This document shows positions 1 through 12,863 of a DNA stretch of 64,000 nt, piece by piece. The notes below the pieces were generated by a model. The model was not told the DNA's origin, did not search any database, and saw only the letters and a program-made list of their open reading frames with translations. The translations under genes were made by a program, and so were the position numbers. This DNA comes from Muscardinus avellanarius (Eukaryota > Chordata > Mammalia > Rodentia > Gliridae): the NCBI GenBank assembly GCA_963383645.1, contig OY726561.1:28314826-28378825 (forward strand). Reading direction: 5' to 3'. The stretch's first letter is position 1, and each line of letters begins with the position of its first letter.

Positions 1-256
1 GTTTATGGGTAAAATTGTGTCTGAGAAATGCTGTACAGTTGGAAGTAAATATTCTAAAAGCCATATCAGTTGTGTTAAATGCATCATTCATAGATTGGCT
101 TTATCTATTTATCTATAAAATATTGGATAAAAACTGACATGTATCTGGTACAATATTATTTGGGGGATATAGAAGTACTAAAATTAATAATAGCTAAATA
201 ATAATAGTATAATATAGTATATAGTATATTTATTACATGTTAAACTCTCCAGAACA

Positions 257-317
257 TTATATATATACACTATATATATATATATATATATATATACAAT
301 ATATATATATATATATG
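257..317. repeat. (AT)n microsatellite
   Basis: Two runs of alternating A and T are separated by a short 'acaat' interruption. The self-complementary array could extrude as a hairpin. The small reading frames crossing it are repeat translations. Confidence 0.95.
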
Positions 318-590
318 CTTATAAATTCATTATGTATCTTTGGGGCATATATTACTGTCATTTTACAAAAGGAGACAACTAGAACAGAGAAGAAACAAAA
401 CCTTTCCATAGTCACTTGGGTAGTACATGACAATGTAAAATTATTCATTTACAGTGTCTAGTTCCAGAACTCATTCATCTACTTTATAAGTTGGCTTTTG
501 GGGAAAAAAACATTGCTCTTATCTGTTGAAACTGTTATCAGACGATTAAGGTAAATATTAAGCAAAATTATAGAAACATAGTAAAAGCCA

Positions 591-823
591 GCCGGGTGTG
601 GTGGCACACACTTGTAATCCCCACGCTTGGGAGGGAGAGACAGGAGGATCGTGCAGGTTCGAAGCCAGCTGTGCTGGCTTAAGAGACCCTGTTTCCAAAT
701 AAAAAGTATAAAATAGGTTTGGGAGTGTAGCCCGGAGGTAGAAGGGCTTCCAGGAACTCCAGTACCACCAAAACAAAAAACAAAAAAAAAAAAAAAAAAA
801 GGAAAAGAAAAGAAAAGAAAAGA
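591..823 (+). mobile_element. B1-dID-like dimeric SINE, short young subfamily
   Basis: A B1-like left monomer starts 'gccgggtgtggtggc' and contains a B-box-like 'ggttcgaagcc'. It is followed by the subfamily-specific 'ggcttaagagaccctg', then an ID-like right monomer ending 'ccaggaactccagtaccacc' and an A-rich tail. The flanks 'gaaacatagtaaaa' and 'gaaacagtaaaa' look like a slightly degraded target-site duplication. Confidence 0.9.
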
Positions 824-3800
824 AACAGTAAAATTCAGTAGAATCCTTGCCTGGAGTCCTTCCTCACAAAATAATTTCTTTTTTTTTTATAAACTTACAT
901 ACTAACATTTCCTTCACTCATTTAAGCAAATTAAAGAAAAACAAGATATAAAGACATAAGAGCAATGGACCTGGCCATTTGCTTGAGAAATCACCACTGA
1001 AAGAAAAAATACCATAAAATAAGAACAAAAATTGGACATACATGATATTCCTTAAGAATAGAAGACACTAAAAAAATTTGGAGATAAACTAGAAATTTCA
1101 GATTCTAAAATAGTAATAGAGTTATGAAATGAAAAGAAACAATGTACACGTAAGTCCCTCCAGGTATATCTAGCCACAGAGAAAGAAATTATATTTGGAA
1201 AAGGAAAGAAAAAAAATTTATCTATTGGGATTTGAAACAAAAAAGAAGAGTGGTAACCAGAGATAAAATTAGGTAAAAAAAAATAAGGATATAAGAAGCC
1301 ATTCACATTTTATGGGACATGGAGCCATATGTAATACAAAAAACATTACATGTTATTGAAGCTCCAGATAGGTATATCATTTATTCTTTGCTAAAATAAG
1401 ACAAAGATATTGTCAGAATTCTATTGCTTATCATTTTTCAGTTTATATGCTATTCTTACCTATGTTAAAAATTCAGCATATTAAGTATGGAAGTCACCTT
1501 CACACATATTCAAATATTCTAATTTTGTTTTGATCTTATCAAAAGCCTAATTGAGATGGCTGATAATTACAACCAACATCAGAGACAAGACCAGTATGAT
1601 GGCAATGGTGTTTTAGAAGAGATTATACCAGTATGGAGACAAACTTCCAGTCGTCCATGACTTAGGATTACTTAATATGTCCTATGTGGCTAATACGTAC
1701 AGGTTCTACATAAGAATCTCCACAGCTCAAAGCCAACTGTGAAGATATTAATAAATTAGTGAATGGAGAAGAAGAAAGGAGATTGAGGGTGGGGAATCTA
1801 CCAGAACTACACATCCCTCTGTAATCAGTGAGACGCGCACCACAGCGTGTGAGTGCTCATTACTCCACTGGGGTTGGGTGTCACGCATCACTGTCAGGAA
1901 CAGGTGTTGCTATCCCCTGAAGCTCATTTATCATCAGGCCTCAGCAGTGTTAACATATGTTGCATCGTTGCTAATCGTGTTTGTTTTTACAATCAACATT
2001 GCTCTGCCCTTCATCATGCCAAGGAGATAAATGTTAGCTGAGGAGACACAAACCTGAAGCTTCATATCATTTACTTACCCAGGTTTCGGTTCCCCCTTCC
2101 CCCGACCCTGCCCCTAGGAAAATTTCCAGGCTCCATATCTGTACATTTTTAGAGATTGTGAAATTCAAGATTTTGAAATAAAAGTATAGAGGAAAAATAT
2201 CATCCAATGAGTTATATTGACATTAACATATTAGAGAATGCCTGGTTCAACTCTTAAATTCTGATATTGATGTTACGCTATTGATTTAACTGGAGATTAC
2301 TTAATCAATGGTCTTCTGTTTAACAGACTACTTAGAGATTAGGAATTAAAGAGAATTAGATTTGAATTAAAGATAGCCAGACATGCTGTTTAATTGCTGA
2401 AGTAGAAGATCTAAATAAAAATGTTTAGCACTAGGAAAATCAGGAAGTATCTAATCAGACCTACACAGCAATATGTCACAAATATTCATTGATTAGTCCC
2501 TAAATCAATGAATAGACTCAACTGCAAAAGTCCCTCCTTTAATTACAGCTGTGGTTTTCATTAAACATATCACTTGACTTCAGCTTAACAAATAAGAATT
2601 TGTTAACTAATTAGCCCATTTGGGATGTCTAATTTTCAATTTGCATACCAACTGCTAGATCTTAAACAGATTTCCTAAAATTTTTAGGAAATGTTTCTTC
2701 TTAAAAGTTCATAATCTTTTCCTTGGCTCCTTTCTTATGTTGACAAAGATTTCCTGCTAAGAAAACGTAAATTTGAATGAAAAGATGGTCATTTTTTAAT
2801 TGAGGAGTAAACAATTGAGGCAGTACCACCAAGTAATTTTAGCACCTAGATAATTTTCGATTGTTGCTTTAAGTTTATTTTGTCTTGGAATCCTGTGAGT
2901 GCATGCACACTAATGCAAGCTACAACTAGAATTGTATCTTATTTCTCATTTTGCTCCTTTCAGGTCATTCTCATTGTGCTATTTTTTCCCTTAGGGCTCC
3001 AGCTCGAATTCCATTCTTTGTGGCTTTGGTAAACTTTCAGGTCTATGATTATAGCCAATTTAGTGTCTTTTTACTCTTTTTGCCCTTCCTATGCACTGGT
3101 ATAATTTGCTATTGAGAAAGAAAGAGAAAATTGTTTATTTGATGAAAAGTGTAGTATCTTGAACTCTTCTTTTTCTGTTAATTTTTCCCAATTAGTTCAT
3201 AGCCTAATTTTTAATATCTCCTTTCCTAAACATATTTTTATTTTACTTACTTTACTATAATCTTGAACCTTGTAGTTATGTTTATGAAGATTTTAGGCAT
3301 TCAAATTATTTCATGTTCACTCAAATATTAAATCATTTTAGCAGAGTTTTATTATTTACCATTTATTATAAGGGCTTGAATTTTACTGTCAGCTTCAACT
3401 AGTAAAGAAGCATCCTGGAATGGTGATTAAGCATATGCCTTGTTAAGAATCAGATTACTTATATTAAATTCTGGGTTTTTTCATTACTATCTAGTTTTCT
3501 TGAGTATATTTCTTCATCCATCTTCATTACTTTTTTTCTCATCTACAGAATGGAGATTATACTATTATCTACTACCAGGCTATTTTGATGATAAAATTTA
3601 GCTAACAGTGACTAAAACATTAGATACTTTTCACTGAAATATTTGCTGAGCTTTGAGTTTTCTGACTTACCACTAATATTTACCTGTATTTTCTAGGATG
3701 AAACATTTGTTTTAGACTACTTAATATGTTCATGTGCACATATATGAACACACACGAGGCTATACTGCTCACAGTCTCTTGACTGTAACCATTCAGGAAT

Positions 3801-5071
3801 TCTAAATGTCCTCTTAAGTTTCAGAGGTATCACTATCCATAACCTAATACATTCAATGTGACACATTGATCAACAACAAATTCCATATACGACAGTGGTC
3901 ACCTAAGAGTAAATCACCTGGTGCTGTGGAAGCTACCTCAATCTGTGTAAGCATACTCCATATTCACACAATGGTACAACTGCGGAAGAATGTACTTCGC
4001 AGAACATATCCTAGAGTTCATGGTGCATGATTGTACTTCACTTTGGTTATGCCTAGAAAGCCTCCACGTGTAAGCCAAGAGACTGGAGTTTTATTAAATG
4101 AGACTTAGTACATTCAGAAAAGTTCACTTATGCTAATAAAAATTAAAAGTATGGAATAATGGGTGGTGGACCCAATCAATACATATCTCTGGAACCACTA
4201 ACAGATCCTTATGGGACTCCAATAGGAGATTTCTAGCATTGCCTGTCAGTAAAAACGTGGATGGGATGAATTCAGTGATGAAATATTGATGAGCACATGT
4301 TTGTTAATATCCTTCCCAAACTCAGATATCAACAAATTCAGAATAATTTGGTATATGCAACTCTTAGTCAGTTTTTCTACATAATTTTACATTTTAGAAC
4401 CTATTAACACAAAGCTTAATTACTCATATAAATGTTAAAATATCACTGTAATTGGTAGCCACTTACTTCCTGCAATACAACCAGGCCCAAATTAAACCTA
4501 AATAATGCACTGTCTGGACTTCATGCTGTTTATGATTACCATCTTAGGATAAAAAAAAAGCCGCATTTAAACGTAATGATGAAATAAATCTTGTCATTAC
4601 ATTGAGAACTGAGAGTGAGATACTCTATCTCAGTTCTTTGAATTAAATCAACTCCCCTGTTTTTTGCAATATGAACACAAATCACATTATATGATAATAA
4701 ACTTGTCCTCTTCACTTAACATGTACAGTGTTTAAACAATAATTAATAACTACAAACTAAATTAGTTGCTGGGTGATTTTCTCATCAGTGATTAGCCGCT
4801 GGTGTTATTTTCAAAATATATTTACCAGCACAAAACTATAGTCTTTCTTAAATCATGGAACCATGGCTAGTGCCTTCCTATAATCTGGACTGATGTGTTC
4901 TTAATAAATATGTATTGTCCAGCTGACTGAGAGAAGAAAATAATGCAGCTTCTCAGAACGATGTCAGCGATCACTAACTTCTTACTAAGAAACAGATATT
5001 GTCATAATAATATTTACTATTATGTCCTATATTTGATTTTTATTTGCTTCTCTAGTTACTTTACCTCTATA
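824..5071. other. AT-rich unique sequence, no gene seen
   Basis: I see no coding exon, RNA gene or recent repeat in these roughly 4.2 kb. The few reading frames are short and lack recognisable motifs. The block at about 1810-2050 is richer in G+C and CpG than its surroundings and is noted in the findings. Confidence 0.55.
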
Positions 5072-5084
5072 AACCACACTTCAT

Positions 5085-5264
5085 ATATTTTGGGGGTTGG
5101 GCGGGACTGGGGTTCCTGGAAGCCTTCCGGGCTACCCTCCCAGACCTATTTTATATTTTTGAAACAGGGTCTCTTATGCCAGCGCGGTTGGCTTCGAACC
5201 TGTGGAATCCTCCTGTCTCCTCCTCCCAAGCGCGGGGATTACAAGTGTGCGCCACCACGCCTGG
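5085..5264 (-). mobile_element. B1-dID-like SINE, short subfamily, reverse
   Basis: Read in reverse it has the full left monomer, the 'ggttcgaagcc' B box and the right monomer ending in the 'ccaggaacccc' variant. Flanks 'aaccacacttcat' (about 5073) and 'aaccatacttcat' (about 5265) are a target-site duplication with one mismatch, so the insertion is fairly recent. The 132-residue frame crossing it is a SINE shadow. Confidence 0.9.
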
Positions 5265-5478
5265 CAACCATACTTCATGTTTTAACATTATTCTACTGCT
5301 CTCAAAATGTAGAAATATTAGGTATGGCTTGGACTTGTTAGAAACCCATTATAAAAATGTTCATTTGGTGCATTTGAGAATTGTGAATAGATTCAGTATG
5401 AGTTAACTAAAGTTTTACTTTATAACATATTGGAAAGATTGGCCCTGTTTGTTTTCTTAATAAAAATAATAGTTTAGA

Positions 5479-5681
5479 GCCAGGTGTGGTGGCGCATGCT
5501 TGTAATCCCCATGCTTGGGAGGCTGAGACAGGTGGATCGTACAGGTTCGAGGCCAGCTTCACCTGGCTTAAGAAACCCTGTTTCCAAATAAAATATAAAA
5601 TAGGTCTGGGAGTATAGCCCAGAGATAGAAGTCCCCTGGGTTCTATCCCCAGTACCACCAAAAAAAAAAAGAAAAGAAAAG
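5479..5681 (+). mobile_element. B1-dID-like SINE, short subfamily
   Basis: Left and right monomers are complete and the right monomer ends 'gggttctatccccagtaccacc' plus an A/G tail. The perfect 9-bp direct repeat 'aatagttta' at 5468-5476 and 5682-5690 flanks it. Confidence 0.92.
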
Positions 5682-5690
5682 AATAGTTTA

Positions 5691-6577
5691 CATTTTATGA
5701 GATGCTTCTAGGCTTATTATACATGATTAGTGTGCATAAAATGCTCTTTAAAATCTCTGCTGACAAATATCATGAACTTATCATATAAACACCAATTTGT
5801 AATAGAAAGAAGAGTAATTCATACAAGAATATTTACTATGAAGATCTGTCATATATGAAGCCCTTGAGAGTTTTTGGCTTGAAGACATAAAGATTAACAA
5901 TGATTACAAAAGTCTGAGGAAAAAGAAAACAGATCAAGCATGTATATTATAGTGCATCAATAAAATAATAAAAATAATTAGAGGCAAAATAAATAAGACC
6001 AAAAGATATAAAAGTAAGCAAAACAAAGAAAGTGAATAGATGAGTATATTAAGAAGATTGCTATGACAATCTCTTAGGAGTCTAAATTTTCATCTTATTT
6101 CTATTTCTAAAATAAAAAAAATATTTTTGATTATTATTAGGTGGCAGAAAAAGAAAATGTTTATATTAAAATATTTGTGTATATAGTATTCTTTGAAAAA
6201 TATCTCACAAGAGAAAAATTCTCCTTGTGAATATTCAAATAAATTTGTAATTGTTACTAGTTAATTATGTTCTCATTTATCTTCAGCCATGGGAGAATAC
6301 TCACTTGTTCAGCATTTTCTGATTAATGATAATCATGTATTTATTTTTACTATTTTGTCTGAATAAAATATAATTTGTTAAAGTAGAAGTTAGTGACCAG
6401 AAGGTTAATTCGGTGACAGTGGGACATTTTTTGACTCACGGGAATAGTAGAAATGATTTGGAGATATTTATATGTATAAACATAGAGAAAATGAAAAAGT
6501 AGAGGTACATGGGAAAATCTTTGACAGATAACACAAACAATCCCCAAGGAAGAAGGTGGGAGAGGAAGAGAAGGCAA
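5691..6577. other. AT-rich unique sequence
   Basis: No gene, RNA gene or identifiable repeat is apparent. The sequence is strongly A-rich around 5930-6200. Confidence 0.5.
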
Positions 6578-6772
6578 AGCCAGGTGTGGTGGGTCATTCC
6601 TGTTTCTTAGTATTTGGAGATGTTGACGGGGTAACACATGTTCCAGGCCAATCTCAGCAACTTGGCCAGACCCTCAGCAACTTAGCAAGACCCTGTTTCA
6701 AAATAAAAAATAAAATAGGGATGGGGGCATAACTCAAAGGTAGAATGTCCCTGGGTCTCCTTAATCACCAAT
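6578..6772 (+). mobile_element. Diverged B1-dID-like SINE
   Basis: It starts 'gccaggtgtggtggg' and ends with a right monomer 'gggggcataactcaaaggtagaatgtccctggg'. Many substitutions and a rearranged centre with a duplicated 'agcaacttg' motif mark an old copy. Confidence 0.8.
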
Positions 6773-7170
6773 ATAAAAATATAAACTAGAGAAAGTGAAG
6801 GAGAAACAAAGAAGGAAGTAACCAAAATTGAAGAAAGGAAAACAAAATTGTCTGATGGCAGGTTTTGTCCAGTCCCATTTTTTAAGAACACATTTAGAAC
6901 ACTTGGCAGCCTTTTAAAAACTAAGTTGAAATGTTTATTATTTTGATTGTATTCTATCAAATATTAAAAGTCACTACCTTTAAGCATTTTAAACAAAATG
7001 CTTAAAGAATGACCTAAAATAAAATATATTTTATAAATTAAAATAAAAATTTATATAAAAGATACCATAAAACTAAATAATTATTTGTGTCAAAAGAAAA
7101 TCTTAATATTTAAATAAAGATGATTTTAGTTTTTAAGCATTTAACTACAAAATATAAAATATTTTAATTG

Positions 7171-7382
7171 AGCCAAGCATGGTGGTGTATGCTTGTAATC
7201 GCAGTACGTGGGAGGATGAGACAGGAGGATCGCACAGGTTTGAAGCCAGCCTCAGCTACTTAGTGAGTCTCTGAGCAAATTAGTATGACCCTGTTTCCAA
7301 ATAAAATATATAAAATAGGTCTGGGAGCATAGCTTGGAGGTAGAAAGCCCCTGGGTTCCATCCCCAGTACCACAGAAAAAAA
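7171..7382 (+). mobile_element. B1-dID-like SINE, long subfamily
   Basis: The left monomer has 'ggtttgaagccagcctcagctacttag', the linker is 'aaataaaatatataaaatagg', and the right monomer ends 'gggttccatccccagtaccac'. It keeps the 'tagtgag..gagc' segment that the short subfamily lacks. Confidence 0.88.
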
Positions 7383-8837
7383 TTTTATTAAGTACTAGTG
7401 AAAATATCAATTATTAAAATAGAAATAAATCTTGGAAAATGCTACTGTACATTTAGGAGACAGATCAAAAGCCTCTTGTCAATTTTATTGTTTGATTCTA
7501 CTATCTGTGAGGTTTAAAAATTATTTATGGTGAATTACAGATTTGACTGTGTCCTTCTTCCGACACATTATAATACCTGATGTCTCTGAAACTAAATGTT
7601 TCACTTTCTTTGATGTTGCTGTTAATCTCTTTTCCAAGGTTTTCCTTTGGATAGGATGGAAGCACTAATTTGAAATTAATCTCAAGAAAAAAATAAAAAG
7701 CAAAATAACAGAGTAGAGCCTGAAATAACATCAGCAATTCCTCCCTTCCTCAATCTGCCCTAAGTGTTCTGCCAGTTCACTCAGAGTGTATATTCAATTA
7801 CTACCAAGGGACCATGAATTATGTCACACATTCTGAGTGGTCTAATGTCCACTAGGGAAATGAGAGATGCTGCAATGATTTCCATTTGCTCACTGACTTT
7901 GAACTCAGATCTCACTTGACCAAATTTTCTGCTTGAAAGATTTGAATTTATATGTCTTAAATTAAAAAGAGTATCTATAAACATAACCAATTTTTATATG
8001 GCTTTGCAATGTGATGCCTGAGAGTTTCACTGAATTCCTAACATTTTAGTTATGACCAGTTACTAGTAACACAACTTTATATGTTTCTCTATGGAGCTTA
8101 CAAGACTTATACAGCCCTCTTTCTGCATGAGGAGTACATCCAGGGCTTTGGGGAATTGTACTGTAGAAAACCTTGGAGTAGGGAGAGGTAAGAAGCTGTC
8201 AGTTAGGCCCAAGGGTTTTACTCATCCCAAGGATGATGTAAAAGGCAGCCATCAGCCTGGCTGATGAGGTGTCTTGGTTTTTTATTATTTTTTTAAGAAG
8301 GCTATTAGGACTCAGCTGTTTGATTTCCTCTTCCATTCAGAGACCACAAGGACAGATACCACTCTGTTCAAAACATTACTCTGGTTCTTAATTTGACAAT
8401 CTGTGAGTCATGGATCCAACACTTCTGGGACATAAGCTTTGAGGCTCAAGACTTACAAAGATTTTGAATTATATGTTATATGTACGAACAATGCCTGCCT
8501 TGAGCTAAAAATTGAGAGCTTTCATGCAAGACATTCTAAATCCTTTGTTGTAAATGCCAATAATATTTGTTAAAAATAACCCCAAGTCCCCATTTCCCAA
8601 GACAATTATAAAAGCTGAGAAGCTGAATGGTTGTCAAGTTCAACACTATTATTTTATAACTCAGGACATTTGGAGTCTTGCTTTGTTCAAAGTTGTATTC
8701 TATTATGCTATGTTTCCATGTCAGACTTATACTGATGAATAAATAATAAATAATTCCTACTTTTCTATCCACTAAACTACTTATCAACAGTTCTAAGTAG
8801 TAAAGAAGGAGTGAAAGTTTATCATTTCTTTTTTATT
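7383..8837. other. Unique sequence, no gene seen
   Basis: Moderately AT-rich. No splice-bounded coding frame, RNA gene or clear repeat was recognised. Small antisense frames near 7525-7990 show no motif. Confidence 0.5.
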
Positions 8838-9027
8838 GCTACCAGAGCATTCTACCTTTAAGCTACACACCAGCCCTCTTTTATTTATTAATTTTTTAAA
8901 TTTGAAACAGGTCTCACTAAGTTGTGGAGGGCCTTGCAAAATTGCTGAGACTAGTCACAAACCTGTGATCTTCCTGTCTCAGTCTCACAAGTACTAAGAT
9001 AACTGCCCTGGGTCACCATGCCAAGCT
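8838..9027 (-). mobile_element. Diverged dimeric SINE, reverse
   Basis: In reverse it reads as a B1-like left monomer with 'tgagactgagacaggaagatcacaggttt' features and a worn right monomer. Divergence is clearly higher than in the short-subfamily copies. Confidence 0.8.
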
Positions 9028-11374
9028 TCAGTTATTTTTTAAGCATTAATAAATTATTCTTACTTGAGAACAAGGTGTAATTTGAATGAATTTGATTCTT
9101 TGTAAATTACCCATTAAAAAAGATTTTCTCAGAAATTATTAAGATTCTAACAAAATTTAATCAACCTAGATAAGACTTTTATCCTTTTGGTTGAATGTAC
9201 AACAATAACTGAATTTACTAACTAAATTTGGAAAGTTTTAAATTACAAATAATGATCTCTTATACTCAACATACAGCATCACAATTATTAATAATTTTAA
9301 TGATGAAATCTTTCAACTCTATAGAAGACATCAATAAAGTAGGTAGTATTCCTTATCAATCATTAAATTGATAGGATTTTCAATTTTGCTTCAGATACTA
9401 CAGCTCAGAAAGTAATAGGCCTATGGTAAAATTAAAGTATCCTATTAAATTATTTGCTAAAATTTTAATTCATCTACAGAGCAAAATTGTCGCTTATTTT
9501 TTGTTTTTAATAACAGCCATTTGTACATTTTAGCTTATCTTCCAAATGACAGTCACCCAACTCCTTTAATAGTAAGAAAAAATATGAAACTATTTTTAAA
9601 ATATGAAATTCTCAGTGAAGAATAGACCATTTACAAATTTAAATTTCTTTTTGGTACATTAAAGATCTTTATGTATCTAGACTTTCTTATATATACCCTC
9701 TATTAAAATGATAGTTCTCCATATAATACATGAATCAAAAATAAGTTAGACCAGCTTCCTCTATAAAGCTCAAAACAATAAAAATAGCCTCTTAAAATTG
9801 TTGTAGAATTCAAAGCATGAAATAAAGTAATAAAATAATTTCAAATTATCTGTCTCGCTAACTATATAACATTTTCCATTTGTCTCTTAAGCATTAATGT
9901 CAAATTGCTTAAAATTTTTTTAGTTTACTTTGAAATGAACATTTTAAAATGTCCTTTTAGAACCTAGAAAAAATATTGAATACCTCTGAAAACTGGATAT
10001 TCCATATATTCACAATTTTATTTATAAGTTAATTCCACATTTGAATTTAAATATTTGGATGCTGAGTATTTTTGCCTTCCTAACATAATATTTTTAAATT
10101 TTTATTTATTTCTTACTTTAGGCAAAGATTAGACTAGAAAGTTTAGTAAGCTGGGGAAAAAAGTTTCGGCAAAACTAGAATTCTAATTAACGAATTAAAA
10201 TTTTACAGAATGTATAAGTATGTACGGTGAACTGAACCTTTCACACATGAACATTCTATAAAATGGTGGCAGAGAAGTTTATTCAAAATGATCAAATATA
10301 TTTAGCAGTTTGATGTGAAGTATACCACAATAACATGCTCTGTGATATTAAACACTTCATTAAATGATTGAATTCTGGGTTCCTTCCAATGTTCTAATTG
10401 GCACTGTTCCTGTTTTCTTCATTTCATTCAGCCACCTGACAGAACTCGCCAAAATCCTTAAGTGTCTGAGACTTAGAATCAATCCAGATTTGCACATGCT
10501 TATTACCACATTTAGTGTATAGTGATAATTGGGTCATCAGTTTCCTAACCCTTCTGTTTTTTACATAAAGATCTACCTAACACATAGTGGTTTAAGATAA
10601 CCTAGGAGGAAAGGCTATTTCTTAGGCTTATATAGAGCTTAAAAAATAAAAATGATAGTAACGATGTTTCAAAGGTTACACATTCACGCAAACATTATAA
10701 ATATGGCTTTAAACAAAGAAATCATTTTTTCACCTTCTGCCAGAACTGAAGTCTCTGTCTGTCTTGCCTGAAGTTACAAAAAGGCAAGGAACTATTTTCT
10801 CAAGCAAGAAAGTTAGAGAATGATAATTTAAACATTTCCTGTACTCAAGAAGACCTCTGACTTCTTCAAATCATCAAGATGGTCCTGGGATCTACATCCC
10901 ACTATGAGTGTCTATTGGGTAGGAGAATAAACAGACATTTAATTGAGATATCCCTTTACAAACTTTCCTTTGTCTAATATTCATCACCTATATGAGTACA
11001 CTCACATGCACATATTCAAAGCTGAGGACTTCAGGGGGAGTCTCTTGTTTTCTTAAAAGTCAAGGTCCTATAAATGATTGTGTACACTCCAATGTGTTAA
11101 CTGATTCCTATGTGATACATGACTACATTGGTGAAGATTACCTTTATGAAACACAGTAATAAGTAAGAAAGCATTGATTCTTTTTAGACAATGATTGCTG
11201 TTAAAACCATCATGATATGATCTGTATACAATTTATCTAGAATATAACTTCTAAATAAAAATGGCAATTTTTAGCTATTTATTTTATTTTATAAGATCCA
11301 CCAACTAAGGTCTATCACATTCCTCCACAATCAAGAAGGTATTCCTTCTTCCAACTGACAGTTATTTGAATTTT
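9028..11374. other. AT-rich unique sequence
   Basis: No gene or recent transposon seen in 2.3 kb. A weak MIR-like pattern around 9290-9420 is too degraded to call. Confidence 0.5.
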
Positions 11375-11594
11375 TTTGTGTGTGTGGCACTACTGAAGAC
11401 TGAGCCCAGGGGCATTCTACCTCCAAGCTACACCCCCAGACTTATTTTTATTCTTTAATTTTGAAACAAGATCACAAGATCTCACTAAGTAGCTGAGGAT
11501 CTTACTAAGTGTCTGAGGTCTGTCCTCAAACCTGTGATTCTCCCGTCTCAGCCTCCCGAGTAGTGGGATTACAAATGTGGGTCACCATTCCTGT
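11375..11594 (-). mobile_element. B1-dID-like SINE, long subfamily, reverse
   Basis: A short (TG) run at its left edge is the complement of the SINE 3' terminus. It is followed by the reverse right monomer ('gagcccaggggcattctacctccaagctacaccc') and reverse left monomer ('tctcagcctcccgagtagtgggattac'). Confidence 0.88.
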
Positions 11595-12734
11595 ATTTAT
11601 TTGCATATTATTATACAATCCCTAAATTATAATTTTAATTTGTATTTTACAAGTAATTAAACATATCACAGTAAAATCATTCCAAAATATAAAAAATGAC
11701 AGTGGGAGATATCTGATATTCTGGGAGCTACAAACCCAATATCCAAAACTGACTAGTAACAAATGTATTTTGAAATGCCAAAATTCTAGGAATCCAAAAG
11801 ATCAAAATGGATTTTACAAGAACATTTTCAATGATTTACAAAAATTCATTCTCTCCCATGTATGCAAATTTTTATTAAAATCATATGAAGGGTCAAGCAT
11901 GGAACTAACATAAGTATACTTATGGATATAATAAATGAAATAGTACTAAATATTGTTAAATTAAGAGAACAGGCTGCCAATTCAAATAATCAAATTTAAT
12001 TATTTAGGAATGTGTTATTAAATATATTAAAAAATAGATGTGTGAATTAAGACATTGCACTACATAAAGAAAGTTATATTAAATTCATGAATTTGTAAGC
12101 AAAATTACTCCAATGTCCTAATTGATTCCATATGCTGTTCAACACTAATTATAGACATAGTTCTATTTACACAAAACTAAATAAGATATCTCATTAGCAT
12201 TAGATTAAATTTGTGGAGCCATTCTTAGTCTTCTTTTTTATTTTTTACAAATATGCAAAACCCTCCCATTCTTCAAAGATATTAAACTCATTCAGAAAAT
12301 AAAAACCCATAAAGTACATTTAATTCTCATTTAAAAACTAAAGTGCACTCAAAAGTTAGTGAATTGTGTGATGTATATGAAGAATCTTCAAACCCAGTAG
12401 TAATTTTCAAAATGGAAAGTTATGCCACAGAGCCTAAAAATAGTTGAGCTTTTCAAAAATAATTAAAATTTTAGTTTATATTTACTATTACTCTAAAATT
12501 ATTAAATATAACTCTCAAGTAAATAGCCTTATTTTCTTAGGAACTCAGTTTATTCCACCTTTACTTTTAAAACACAGAATTCTTGTTTTTTAAGAACTTT
12601 AATTTATCATTTGAATATTATATTTTATTAATTTTACATGTTCTTAATTTTTTTTTACTTTAATGACTTGATAGATATGTTTATAAGACTCCAGATTAAT
12701 ATAAAACAGTAAGTTAAAGTATTGAAATGTTTAT
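11595..12734. other. AT-rich unique sequence
   Basis: No gene, RNA gene or clear repeat recognised. Base composition is strongly A+T. Confidence 0.45.
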
Positions 12735-12863
12735 TATTCAAATGACCAATAAATGTATGAAAATATGTTGAACATCATAAGCAATCTGAGAGATGCAAAT
12801 TAAAATTACCCTGAGATTTCATCTAAAGCCAACTAGAATAGTAATCACTAAAAACACAAACAA
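12735..12863 (+). mobile_element. L1 ORF2 3' fragment, left part of a split element
   Basis: The stretch 'gcaatctgagagatgcaaatt..tgagatttcatct' matches the well-conserved 3' part of mammalian L1 ORF2. It stops at 'taaaaacacaaacaa' (12849-12863). That 15-mer recurs at 16215-16229, where the same L1 resumes, so this is the left half of a host L1 interrupted by a later insertion. Confidence 0.85.
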
